Below, in pieces: positions 9,118 to 18,059 of a DNA stretch of 64,000 nucleotides. The translations under genes were made by a program, and so were the position numbers. The notes under the pieces were generated by a model. It did not search any database. It saw only the letters and a list, made by a program, of their open reading frames with translations, and was not told the DNA's origin. Source of the stretch: GWE2-42-39 sp963662895 (GTDB lineage: Bacteria > Bacteroidota > Bacteroidia > Bacteroidales > Prolixibacteraceae); assembly GCA_963662895.1 (NCBI GenBank), contig OY759981.1:2356001-2420000 (forward strand), written 5' to 3'. The first letter of the stretch is position 1, and each line of letters opens with the position of its first letter.

Positions 9118-9552
9118 TTATTTCTTCGTATTACCATCCACTAACGACAAAGCGGGTTTTGCACTAACCGAGAATTTATATTTATCGCCACGATAGGCAG
9201 ACTTTTCAATCTCAACGACTTTGCCGTTATTACAGATAACCGCACCATCAAGTATGAATGTTGCCATCGGTTTGTCGTTTCCAAAATAGTTCGTGGGCTC
9301 TTTGGGATCGGCTATTGATGTGCTTAGAGAACGTTCAACACTTTCGAGCTGAAGCTGGTAATTTATTTCATAAATTTTTAAAAGCGGGGTTTCCAAATCC
9401 AGTAAATTTATCCGGGGACAAAGTGTTAATGAAATAAAACTGCTGCTGTACGACAATCCTTTCGGAACCTCCCAAATTATTGCCACAAAACGGTGACAGC
9501 TTTTCGACACATGGCAAACTATTGCCGCAAAATGGTGGCAGACTTTCGGCAC
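9118..9552 (-). pseudogene. Possible remnant of a small unrecognised protein
   Basis: Minus-strand frame of 144 codons with a GTG start inside the tandem repeat array. The first 35 or so residues are only the translated repeat (Cys/His-rich), which argues against a real N-terminus. The remainder has the composition of a genuine beta-rich protein, for example FILDGAVICNNGKVVEIEKS, and ends cleanly at 9118. I do not recognise the family. It could be the C-terminal remnant of a gene interrupted by repeat expansion, or chance. Confidence 0.2.
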
Positions 9553-9600
9553 ATGGCGAACTATTGCTGCAAAACAGTGACATACTTTCAGTGCATGGCG
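9475..9600. repeat. Three tandem copies of a 42-bp repeat
   Basis: Units at 9475-9516, 9517-9558 and 9559-9600 each begin AA(C/T)TATTGC and end CATGGC(A/G), with scattered substitutions between copies. A fourth, strongly diverged unit seems to precede them (its right half, about 9458-9474, keeps the CTTTCGG core). The period is a multiple of three, so all six frames pass through without frameshift. Confidence 0.85.
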
Positions 9601-9809
9601 AACTGATACGCAAAAGCCCCCTGACCGATGAACTTGCCTTTTGAAGTAAGCATCATGCCAATGACATTTAATTTTACTTTTTGAATAGCCTCTTTATCTG
9701 ATTTTCTATGAAAGTTCGTACTATTGTAATCTTTTAGGAAATAACGTTTCAAACGCTTCTCCAGGCAATATTATGACGAATTTAAAGTTTATCCTTCAGT
9801 GATTAGATT

Positions 9810-12800
9810 TTGGTATTGAACAGAAATTTTCTACATACAATTTTTTTTACACTTGTACTGGGGTTTGTTTCGGGTTGTTCGGTTGAAAAGAATACCCGGA
9901 TGACCCGTGCATACCACAATTTGACTGCACATTATAACGTATACTTTAATGGAAAAGAAAGCCTCCATACAGGAGTAGAACGGATCAACAATTCGGTCGA
10001 AGATGATTATACAAGGGGGTTACCTATTTTTAAATCGAGTGATCCGGGGAGTGCCCAGGTTGCAACATCTGAAATGGAATATGCCATTCAGAAAGCATCG
10101 AAGCTGATCAAGATTCATTCGATAACCAAAAATCCGAAACGCAGGAGAAGACGTACAGAGGCTTATAAAAGACTTGCGGCAAAAGAAGAATATAACAACT
10201 GGGTTGATGATGCCTACATGTTGATGGGCCAGGCCTATTACTACATGCATAATTTCAATTCCGCCATTGAAAATTTTTCATACATTACCCGTAAATTCAG
10301 CGAAGAAAATATTAAATACGATGCCTATATATGGTTAATCCGTAGTTACACCATGCTTGAGCGGTATGTGGAAGCATCAGAGGTAATTCAAAGCATGGAA
10401 ACCGACGACAAATTTCCGAAGCGGCTGGAGGGCGAACTGGCGCTGGTAACAGCCGATTATCACATAAAACAACTGGAGTACAAAGATGCAATCCCATTTC
10501 TTACACTGGCTGTAAAAAAAACGACTTCAAGAAAAAATAAACTTCGGTATAAATATATTTTGGCACAATTGTACGAAGAAACCGGGGATTCGTTCAAAGC
10601 ATCCCAGGCCTACCGCGAAGTAGCCCATATGAATCCTCCGTACAAAATGGCTTTTAGCGCCCGGATCAATGCAGCAGAAGTATTTACAGGCGAAGGAAAT
10701 GCCGAAAAATTGAAAAAAGAGCTCAAACGGATGTTACGTGAGAGGAAGAACACGGAGTTTCGCGACCAGATTTATTTCGCCCTGGCAAACATTTATAAAA
10801 ATGAAGGGAATAAAGAACTGGCAAAAGACCTGTATATCAAGTCGGCAGCTTCCAGTTCCATGAACATGTACCAAAGGGCCCTGTCGTGCCTGACTCTGGC
10901 CAACCTGTATTTTGACGAATCTAACTACCTGAAGTCGAAAGCGTACTACGATAGTGCTATGGTTGTGATTGACAAGAAATATCCTGACTACAATACTATC
11001 AGGGAACGACATAATGACCTGATACGACTGGTTGAAAATATTTATACCGTTCAGAAAGAAGATAGCTTGCAACGCCTTGCCTTGATGAGCGAAATGGAAC
11101 GAAACGCCCTGATTGACCAATGGATACGCAAAACCAAAGAGGAGGAAGAACGCCTGAAAGCAGAAGTGCAGGAGCAAAAAACACGAAGGGGATATTATCA
11201 GATGAACCAAAGAGCACTGGGATTAAGCAGCCAGCAACAAAGTTCAGGCTGGTATTTTTACACTCCTACTACTGTTGCCTACGGAAGGGTCGAGTTTCAA
11301 CAGTTGTGGGGGAACCGGAAACTGGAAGACGGATGGCGAAGGTTGAATAAACTGAGCCGGGAGGAAACTGAAGCTGAAGAACTGGCGGCGGAACAAAAAA
11401 CCGACACCATTGATAATGTAGTCCGGATAATCGATCCCAAAGAGCGTGAGTATTATATTCAAGACCTGCCACTTAACGATTCGCTGATGGTGCTTTCTCA
11501 CGCCCGTATCCGGGATGCACTGTATAATGCAGGGCGAATTTTTAAAACCGTTTATGCCAATTATCCGCGTGCTATCAATTCGTATCTTGAACTGAACAAA
11601 CGATATCCTTCAAGTATTTATAAATTATCAAGTTATTTCGAGTTGTGGGATTTGTATAATAAAACCGGCGATCTTGCCAATGCCGAATCGTATAAAAATA
11701 AAATCATCCTTGAATACCCGGGAAGCAACTACGCCAAATATTTACAGAATCCGAATTACTTTATTGAACTGGAAGCACAAAAAGATAGTCTCAATAAAAT
11801 TTACCGGCAGGCCTTTTTCCAGTTCCGGCAGGGGAATTATAACGAAGCAGGGCAGCTTGCCAAAAAAATGCTGCAAATGGGACCGGACTCAGTACTGGTT
11901 CCAAAAATCGATTTTTTCCGGGTGATTGCCCAGGGAACCGGTTCTGATTGGAATAATTTTGAAAAACTTCTAAACACCTATATAACCCAATATCCCAAAA
12001 AGGAAACGACCCCTCTGGCCGAAAAAATTCTTACCCTGATTCAGGACAGTACTCTTGCCGATTACCAGAACCTGGTAGAAATGGGATATTTAAATGATCA
12101 GATACAGAACGAAGAACTAAAAGAGAAAAACCTGGCTGCCAACGACGAATTTGGAGGTAAATTTTCGTATGACGAAGAGTTGCTTCACTATTTCGTAATT
12201 GCCTATCCGAAAGATGCAGGAGTAGATGTTAATCGTCTTAAATTCGATATTGCCAATTACAACATCGACCATTATACGAAAATTGATTTTGATATTGAAA
12301 CCGAAGATCTGGGGAGCAATACCGAGATGATCATCGTGAGGGCCCTTGAGAATAAGGAGAACAGTCTGATTTATTTCCGTTCAATCATTCGTAAACGGGA
12401 AATTTTTCAGGCACTGGCAGGAGTAAAATATGTAAATTTTGTGGCCTCATCAACGAATTTTCGTGAAATGACCGCCGATAAAAGTTACACCGAATACCTG
12501 AAATTCTTTATTAAAAATTACAGCCGTTTTATTACCGGAGACTTCAGTGAAGATTTATTACCTTCTCCGGAAGAACTGATGGTTCAGGCCAAAGCTAAAG
12601 ATGAAAAATTTGAAGAACGTGGTACTTTTGTAATGGTGAATACCGGACGTAAGAGCAGATTGTTTACCATAGAACCCAATGCCCCGCAGAATTTTGTCAT
12701 CGCAGTCAACGATCCTTCCTTCTCGATGCGGCAGTTATTGTCGGAATTTTCAAATTTCAACCGAAAAAGATACAGGGGCAAAGGGCTGAAAATAAGACAG

Positions 12801-13529
12801 GTAAAAATTGAAAATTACCGGATGATTGTTGTCAAATCGTTTGAAAACAAAAACGAAGCGCTTGAATATTTCGCCAAGGTAGTGACCACCCGGGACCTGT
12901 TTGCCAGTCTCGGAACCATGAGCTACCGGAACTTCCTGATTTCGGACGGGAACCTTGCCAGATTGCTTAAAACCAGTAATCTTGCCAATTACATGAACTT
13001 TTTCAGCGATGTGTATTTGAAAGGACTTTCATCCGAAACGACGGAAGGAAAAACATCTCAGCCCGTTGCCCGGCAAGCTGAATCTGGAACTGTTGAAGAA
13101 GAGGCACAGGTACCGGATGAAAAAACTGCACCTGTACTGCCTGCATATAACGGCCCGTTTAATACCAACATCAGCACAAACCATTCGTTTGTACTGATAA
13201 TCCCCGATGAAGGAATCGATAAAAATGCGCTTATTTCAGCTATCAGTCAGTTTAATACCAACCGGTTTGCTTCTCAAAATCTGAAAATCAGTGAAACCAG
13301 TTTCGGAACGAATCAGCGTGTGATTAAAGTTGAAGGATTAGGCGATGACAATACCGCCCTTGTCTATTTGAAGGCAATCATCAGTGACCATGATATTTAC
13401 GCCCCATTACAAGGTATAGAATACCGGAATTTTATTATTTCTGAAGAAAACCTGACAATTTTCCTTGAAAAGCAAGATATTCCGTCATACATGGAATTCT
13501 ACAAAAGTTTTTATCTGAACCGGAAATAA
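9810..13529 (+). CDS. porW: Type IX secretion lipoprotein PorW/SprE
   Basis: SprE/PorW is an outer-membrane-associated TPR lipoprotein needed for type IX secretion and gliding, and is thought to link the PorKN ring to the translocon. The 1,239-residue product has a lipoprotein signal ending at FVSGC (Cys at about residue 23). The family hallmark RAYHNLTAHYNVYFNGKESL follows, then TPR-like helices (about 120-420 and 570-740) and a charged helical stretch. Three copies of a roughly 110-residue alpha/beta domain lie near residues 793-905, 960-1070 and 1126-1238, each starting with a phrase like FVIAVND and ending with SYxEFY-type sequence. No ATG is available: an in-frame stop lies at 9804-9806, so translation must start at TTG 9810 or TTG 9816. 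porX follows 59 bp downstream. Confidence 0.88.
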   Translation: MVLNRNFLHTIFFTLVLGFVSGCSVEKNTRMTRAYHNLTAHYNVYFNGKESLHTGVERINNSVEDDYTRGLPIFKSSDPGSAQVATSEMEYAIQKASKLIKIHSITKNPKRRRRRTEAYKRLAAKEEYNNWVDDAYMLMGQAYYYMHNFNSAIENFSYITRKFSEENIKYDAYIWLIRSYTMLERYVEASEVIQSMETDDKFPKRLEGELALVTADYHIKQLEYKDAIPFLTLAVKKTTSRKNKLRYKYILAQLYEETGDSFKASQAYREVAHMNPPYKMAFSARINAAEVFTGEGNAEKLKKELKRMLRERKNTEFRDQIYFALANIYKNEGNKELAKDLYIKSAASSSMNMYQRALSCLTLANLYFDESNYLKSKAYYDSAMVVIDKKYPDYNTIRERHNDLIRLVENIYTVQKEDSLQRLALMSEMERNALIDQWIRKTKEEEERLKAEVQEQKTRRGYYQMNQRALGLSSQQQSSGWYFYTPTTVAYGRVEFQQLWGNRKLEDGWRRLNKLSREETEAEELAAEQKTDTIDNVVRIIDPKEREYYIQDLPLNDSLMVLSHARIRDALYNAGRIFKTVYANYPRAINSYLELNKRYPSSIYKLSSYFELWDLYNKTGDLANAESYKNKIILEYPGSNYAKYLQNPNYFIELEAQKDSLNKIYRQAFFQFRQGNYNEAGQLAKKMLQMGPDSVLVPKIDFFRVIAQGTGSDWNNFEKLLNTYITQYPKKETTPLAEKILTLIQDSTLADYQNLVEMGYLNDQIQNEELKEKNLAANDEFGGKFSYDEELLHYFVIAYPKDAGVDVNRLKFDIANYNIDHYTKIDFDIETEDLGSNTEMIIVRALENKENSLIYFRSIIRKREIFQALAGVKYVNFVASSTNFREMTADKSYTEYLKFFIKNYSRFITGDFSEDLLPSPEELMVQAKAKDEKFEERGTFVMVNTGRKSRLFTIEPNAPQNFVIAVNDPSFSMRQLLSEFSNFNRKRYRGKGLKIRQVKIENYRMIVVKSFENKNEALEYFAKVVTTRDLFASLGTMSYRNFLISDGNLARLLKTSNLANYMNFFSDVYLKGLSSETTEGKTSQPVARQAESGTVEEEAQVPDEKTAPVLPAYNGPFNTNISTNHSFVLIIPDEGIDKNALISAISQFNTNRFASQNLKISETSFGTNQRVIKVEGLGDDNTALVYLKAIISDHDIYAPLQGIEYRNFIISEENLTIFLEKQDIPSYMEFYKSFYLNRK

Positions 13530-13588
13530 GGCAAGCATTTTGTTTTAACTTGTAGTAGTCTTCTTCAGTAGAAAATTAAAACATAAGC

Positions 13589-15145
13589 ATGAAAAAAATC
13601 AAAATACTTTGGGTTGACGATGAAATCGACCTGTTAAGCGCCCATATCCTGTTTCTCGAAGAAAAGGGATATGATGTGCAAACGGCCAATAATGGCACCG
13701 ATGCCATTGAACTGGTAAAAAGTAATTTTTATGACATCATTTTTCTGGATGAAAATATGCCGGGTTTGAACGGGCTTGAAACCCTGAGCGAAATAAAAAC
13801 AATAAAGCCTAATATCCCGGTGGTGATGATCACCAAAAGCGAAGAAGAAGATATTATGGACGAGGCAATTGGTTCGAAAATGTCCGACTACCTGATAAAG
13901 CCTGTTAAGCCTAAACAAATATTGCTTTCAATAAAAAAAAATGTAGACCAGAAACGACTGATAACACAGCAAACCACTTCGGCCTATCAAAGCGAATTCT
14001 CAAAAATAGGTATGCAGATCGGCGATCACCTGGATTTCAACGAATGGAAGGAGATATACCGGAAGCTTGTTTTCTGGGAACTGGAGTTGAGCAGTTCCGA
14101 GGATTCGGCTATGGATGAAATACTGAAAATGCAAAAAGAGGAAGCCAATCGCTCGTTTGCCCGTTATATAAAAAAGAATTATGCAAGTTGGTTTCAAAAC
14201 GGGCCGGAACAACGGCCTATGCTTTCACCCGATATTTTCAGGCATAAAGTATTTCCCCTGCTCGATAAAGGAGAAAAAGTATTTGTGCTGGTGATCGACA
14301 ATCTTCGTTACGACCAGTACCGCATTTTCAGCCAGGTACTGAACGATTATTTCCATATACAGGAAGAGGAACTTTATTTCAGTATTTTGCCCACGGCAAC
14401 CATGTATGCCCGCAATGCAATTTTTTCAGGGTTAATGCCTGCTGAAATTAAACGCATATATCCCCAATTGTGGGAAGATGACGACAACGAGGGACACAAA
14501 AACGTGCATGAAATGGAACTCATGGAAAAACAACTGGCCCGTTTTGGAAGAAAAGAAAAGCTCTGTTTCGAGAAAGTAATCAGCACGAAAGAAGGCAAAA
14601 AACATACGGAGAACCTGAAACATATTTTGGACCACGATTTATCGGTGATGGTCTTCAATTTTGTTGATATGATTTCGCACGCGCGTACCGAGATGGAAAT
14701 GATAAAAGAACTCTCAAGCGATGAAAAGGCTTACCGCTCGCTTACCCTGAGCTGGTTTAACCATTCGTCCCTGCATGAACTGCTGAAAGGGCTTTCACAA
14801 AGCAAAGTAAAAGTAGTACTGACCACCGACCACGGTACTATCCGGGTCTACAATCCTGTAAAAGTGATTGGCGAGCGCGAAACCAATACCAACCTTCGTT
14901 ACAAACTGGGACGGAACCTGAATTATAATCCCAAGCAGGTATTCGAAATCACCAACCCGAAGGAGGTATATTTACCCGTGCGTAACGTGAGTACCTCGTA
15001 TATTTTTGCAACCAACAATGATTTTTTTGCCTACCCGAACAATTTTAATTATTATGCCGGGTACTACCACGACACTTTTCAACACGGAGGCATTTCACTG
15101 GAAGAAATGATTATCCCGGTAGTTACACTGACGCCTAAAGGATAG
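13589..15145 (+). CDS. porX: Type IX secretion response regulator PorX (receiver plus PglZ domain)
   Basis: PorX is the response regulator that, with histidine kinase PorY and sigma factor SigP, controls type IX secretion genes; its PglZ domain is an alkaline-phosphatase-fold nucleotide phosphodiesterase. The 518 residues start with a receiver domain (WVDDE acidic pair, phospho-acceptor D54 in FLDENMPG, signalling Lys in DYLIKPVKP). A helical linker follows, then the PglZ domain from about residue 225. Metal and catalytic motifs are visible: VLVIDNLRYDQ, LPTATMYARNA with T271 as candidate nucleophile, and TTDHGT. No porY is in the window. It is probably cotranscribed with porW. Confidence 0.93.
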   Translation: MKKIKILWVDDEIDLLSAHILFLEEKGYDVQTANNGTDAIELVKSNFYDIIFLDENMPGLNGLETLSEIKTIKPNIPVVMITKSEEEDIMDEAIGSKMSDYLIKPVKPKQILLSIKKNVDQKRLITQQTTSAYQSEFSKIGMQIGDHLDFNEWKEIYRKLVFWELELSSSEDSAMDEILKMQKEEANRSFARYIKKNYASWFQNGPEQRPMLSPDIFRHKVFPLLDKGEKVFVLVIDNLRYDQYRIFSQVLNDYFHIQEEELYFSILPTATMYARNAIFSGLMPAEIKRIYPQLWEDDDNEGHKNVHEMELMEKQLARFGRKEKLCFEKVISTKEGKKHTENLKHILDHDLSVMVFNFVDMISHARTEMEMIKELSSDEKAYRSLTLSWFNHSSLHELLKGLSQSKVKVVLTTDHGTIRVYNPVKVIGERETNTNLRYKLGRNLNYNPKQVFEITNPKEVYLPVRNVSTSYIFATNNDFFAYPNNFNYYAGYYHDTFQHGGISLEEMIIPVVTLTPKG

Positions 15146-15194
15146 AAAAAAGTATTCAAAGTTCAAAGTCCTGTCTCCCTTTCTCTTTTCCCTA

Positions 15195-15956
15195 CTACCC
15201 TCTTTTTTTATCATCCCTGATTTGCTGATACTGCTTGTTGGCAAACACAAATTCTCGTAGTTTCTGGTTTTCTGCATCCAGAATTTCCGTTTTGTTGCCG
15301 GTCCAGCACATCTCGCCTTCAGAAATAAACAAAATATGTTCGCCGATTTCCATCACCGAGTTCATGTCGTGGGTATTGATGATGGTCGTAATGTTAAGGT
15401 CACGGGTAATATCGTGGATCAGCGCATCGATGACCAATGAAGTTTCCGGGTCGAGGCCCGAGTTTGGTTCATCGCAAAAAAGATATTTCGGGTTCAAAGA
15501 GATAGCCCGGGCAATGGCTACCCTTTTTTTCATTCCCCCTGAAATTTCTGAAGGATAAAGTTTGTGGGCATCTTTAATATTTACCCGGTCGAGGCAAAAA
15601 TCGACCTGTTTTTGTTTTTCAGCCGCCGGCATATCTGTAAACATATCGAGCGGGAAACGCACATTTTCTTCCACTGTGAGTGAGTCGAAGAGGGCACCGC
15701 CCTGGAAAACCATGCCCATTTCTTTACGCAAGAGTTTGCGATCCTTCTGCTTCATCCTGACAACATTACGGCCATCGTATAATATTTCACCACGATCAAT
15801 ATCATGCAACCCGACAATTGATTTGAGCAACACCGTTTTTCCCGAACCGCTTCGCCCTATAATCAGGTTTGTTTTCCCTTTCTGAAAAGTAGTAGAAATA
15901 TTTTTCAGTACTTCTTTTTGATCGAACGACTTATATACATTTTTTATTTCAATCAT
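15195..15956 (-). CDS. MlaF-like ABC transporter ATP-binding protein
   Basis: ATPase of an Mla-type phospholipid/ABC import-export system that maintains outer-membrane lipid asymmetry. From the ATG at 15956 the protein has 253 residues: Walker A GRSGSGKT, Q-loop MVFQGGALFDSLTVEEN, signature SEISGGMKKRVAIARA (the GGM form typical of MlaF/Mkl proteins), Walker B YLFCDEPNSGLDP and an H-switch in INTHDMNSV. The frame stays open upstream to 16115, but that part is the permease gene in another frame. The permease stop (15959-15961) is 2 bp upstream, so the pair is coupled. No MCE-domain partner gene is seen nearby. Confidence 0.92.
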   Translation of the reverse strand: MIEIKNVYKSFDQKEVLKNISTTFQKGKTNLIIGRSGSGKTVLLKSIVGLHDIDRGEILYDGRNVVRMKQKDRKLLRKEMGMVFQGGALFDSLTVEENVRFPLDMFTDMPAAEKQKQVDFCLDRVNIKDAHKLYPSEISGGMKKRVAIARAISLNPKYLFCDEPNSGLDPETSLVIDALIHDITRDLNITTIINTHDMNSVMEIGEHILFISEGEMCWTGNKTEILDAENQKLREFVFANKQYQQIRDDKKRG

Positions 15957-15958
15957 TT

Positions 15959-16695
15959 TTAGAACAGTAATTGTGTTAATATCAGGTCGAATACCAGGAT
16001 CAGGATGTTGGTATTGACAACAGCCCTTGTACTGGCCTCCCCTACGTCGAAAGCGCCACCTTCGACAAAATAGCCAAAATAGGCGGGAATGGTCGCGATC
16101 AGGAACCCGAAGCAAAGTGTTTTGATGATGGAATATGTTACATAGTAAGGCTCAAACAGGTACTGAATCCCGTTCAGGTAATCAGCCGCACTGACTGCCC
16201 CTACAGCCGGACCAATAATCAATCCGCCGATTAGCCCGAAAAAGACACTCAGGATAAAAAGAAAGGAAAAATAAAAACTACGGCAACAATTTTGGGCATG
16301 ATCAGGTATGCCGCCGAATTTACCCCCATGATCTCCAGTGAATCGATCTGTTCGGTCACTTTCATACTGCCAATTTCCGAAGTAATATTGGCACCTATTT
16401 TCCCGGCCATAATCAGCCCCATGATGGTTGACGAGAATTCGAGGATCAATGTATCACGGTTTCCTAAACCGATCAGGTAACTCGGGAATATCGGGTTTTC
16501 CATGTTGTAGGCAACCTGCAAAGTCATGATCCCTCCCATAAAAATGGAGATAACGGCAACAAGACCTACTGAGTTAACGCCCAGATTTTCAATCTCAATA
16601 AATATTTTCCTGAAATACATTCGATACTTCTCGGGTTTGGAAAAAACCCGGTACAAAAGTGCAAAATACCGTCCTGCATGAAAAAAAAATTTCAT
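15959..16695 (-). pseudogene. MlaE-like ABC permease, interrupted by a single frameshift
   Basis: The first part (ATG 16695 down to a TGA at 16249-16251) encodes the MlaE N-terminal two thirds, including GIMTLQVAYNM and the family hallmark EIGSMKVTEQIDSLEIMG. The last third continues in another frame from about 16250 to the stop at 15959, ending in AFDVGEASTRAVVNTNILI. One missing base in the run around 16252-16276 (minus strand reads CCTTTCTTTTTATCCTGA) would join both into a protein of about 245 residues, the normal length. Cause may be a sequencing error in a homopolymer, a true mutation, or less likely recoding. Membrane helices of both halves are intact. Confidence 0.8.
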
Positions 16696-16919
16696 TGTTC
16701 TATTTCAATTGTTTCCGTTTAAAGTTACAATAATTCTGAAAGATGATCAGGATGTCGGTAATTAATTTGAACACGGTTATCAAAACCTACCGGAAAGCAT
16801 TTAAAAAACAGGCTATTTATTTTTATTTTTCAATATATTTGGAAAGAACATTCTTGTATAGAGCTATAAATTTTTCAGGGAGAAAGTAATCTTATAAAAG
16901 ACAAAAAAATCATAGATTA
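16696..16919. promoter_or_regulatory. Divergent intergenic region between mlaE-like gene and manC
   Basis: This 224-bp AT-rich stretch separates two divergent genes and so should hold both promoters. I see no exact TAnnTTTG element at a sensible distance and no clear operator. The call rests on gene arrangement only. Confidence 0.4.
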
Positions 16920-18008
16920 ATGAACAACAATTATTGTGTAATCATGGCCGGAGGCATCGGAAGCCGTTTCTGGCCCATCAGTAAAACTGCGAAACCCAAA
17001 CAATTTCTTGACATTCTCGGTACCGGACGTACTTTTATTCAACAAACCTATGACCGCTTCCGTAAAATTATTCCCAAAGAAAATTTCTACGTGGTAACCA
17101 GCGTCGATTACAAGGATCTGGTTATGGAACAATTGCCGGAGCTTTCCGAAAACCAGGTTTTGGCGGAACCATTGCGCCGGAATACAGCCCCGTGTGTCGC
17201 GTATGCCTGTTATAAAATAAAAAAAATTAATCCTGAAGCAAACGTGATCGTTGCCCCTTCCGATCATTTGATCCTGAAGGAAGATGAATTTTTGGAGCAG
17301 ATATCAAATGGCCTCGGTTTTGTTTCTGAAAACCCGGTATTACTGACCCTGGGCATTACACCGAGCCGGCCCGAAACCGGTTATGGTTATATCCAGATAG
17401 ATTCTTCTTCAGAAGAAATGAAACAGAAAAACCTTCGTAAAGTGAAAACTTTTACTGAAAAACCTGACCTTAAAATGGCCGAGCTTTTCGTCAGCAGTGG
17501 TGAATTTTTCTGGAACTCGGGGATTTTTATCTGGTCATTGAAGACCATTCTGAATGCTTTTGACCAGTACCTTGAAGACGTTTCTTCTTTATTCAGAAAG
17601 GGCGAAAAACTGTATGGTACTCCTGATGAAGGGGCATTCCTGAATAAAACGTATTCCGAATGCCAAAATATTTCGATTGATTACGGCATCATGGAAAAAG
17701 CGGACAATGTATATGTTTTATGTTCCGATTTCGGATGGAGTGACCTGGGTACCTGGGGAGCGTTATACGAAAGCAAAGAAAAAGATAAAAATTACAATTC
17801 AGTGAACGGGGAGCGTGTGATGACCTATAATACAACAAATTGCATTGTTGACTTCCCGGACGATAAGCTGGTTGTACTGCAAGGACTTGATGGTTATGTA
17901 GTGGTTGAATCGGAAGGGACCTTATTGGTTTGCCGAATGGAAGACGAACAGCAAATCAGGCAATTTGTAACCGATGTACGCTTAAACATGGGCGAAAAGT
18001 ATGTATAA
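16920..18008 (+). CDS. manC: Mannose-1-phosphate guanylyltransferase
   Basis: Makes GDP-mannose from mannose-1-phosphate and GTP, the precursor for mannosylated, fucosylated and related surface glycans. The 362-residue protein has the pyrophosphorylase signature CVIMAGGIGSRFWPISKTAK at its N-terminus, VAPSDHLI (metal/nucleotide site), the FTEKPD motif (sugar-phosphate binding) and FWNSGIFIW. It is the short single-domain form without the C-terminal cupin isomerase domain of AlgA-like enzymes. A terminator hairpin follows. In Bacteroidota, mannose supply serves O-antigen and, in some species, protein O-glycosylation. Confidence 0.92.
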   Translation: MNNNYCVIMAGGIGSRFWPISKTAKPKQFLDILGTGRTFIQQTYDRFRKIIPKENFYVVTSVDYKDLVMEQLPELSENQVLAEPLRRNTAPCVAYACYKIKKINPEANVIVAPSDHLILKEDEFLEQISNGLGFVSENPVLLTLGITPSRPETGYGYIQIDSSSEEMKQKNLRKVKTFTEKPDLKMAELFVSSGEFFWNSGIFIWSLKTILNAFDQYLEDVSSLFRKGEKLYGTPDEGAFLNKTYSECQNISIDYGIMEKADNVYVLCSDFGWSDLGTWGALYESKEKDKNYNSVNGERVMTYNTTNCIVDFPDDKLVVLQGLDGYVVVESEGTLLVCRMEDEQQIRQFVTDVRLNMGEKYV

Positions 18009-18029
18009 GCCAGGAATGGATTTCAGGGG

Positions 18030-18059
18030 AAGGTGCAGGCAGAAGTTTGCACCTTTTTT
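18030..18059 (+). terminator. Rho-independent terminator after manC
   Basis: Perfect 8-bp stem AAGGTGCA (18030-18037) and TGCACCTT (18048-18055) with a 10-nt loop, continuing into a run of T residues. It sits 22 bp after the manC stop and abuts the convergent GldK-like gene. Confidence 0.8.

Larger units (their letters stand above)
9033..9809. other. Gene-poor stretch with tandem repeats and ORF remnants
   Basis: This 777-bp stretch separates the nonulosonate genes from porW. It holds a 42-bp tandem repeat array (9475-9600) and two overlapping minus-strand open stretches (9118-9552 and 9588-9770) that look like worn remnants. I recognise no intact gene, RNA or convincing promoter. The imperfect hairpin GCCCT/AGGGC near 9068-9089 could help end transcription from the plus-strand operon, but it lacks a T-tract. 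Confidence 0.5.

Noticed and set aside
9368..9613. 81-codon minus-strand frame rich in Cys and Ser
   Set aside because: It is mostly the translated 42-bp DNA repeat, and it starts at a TTG without other support.
9588..9773. Minus-strand open stretch with the phrase MMLTSKGKFIGQGAFAYQFA
   Set aside because: It ends inside the repeat array, and I could not tie it to any family; it may be a remnant but support is too thin for a feature.
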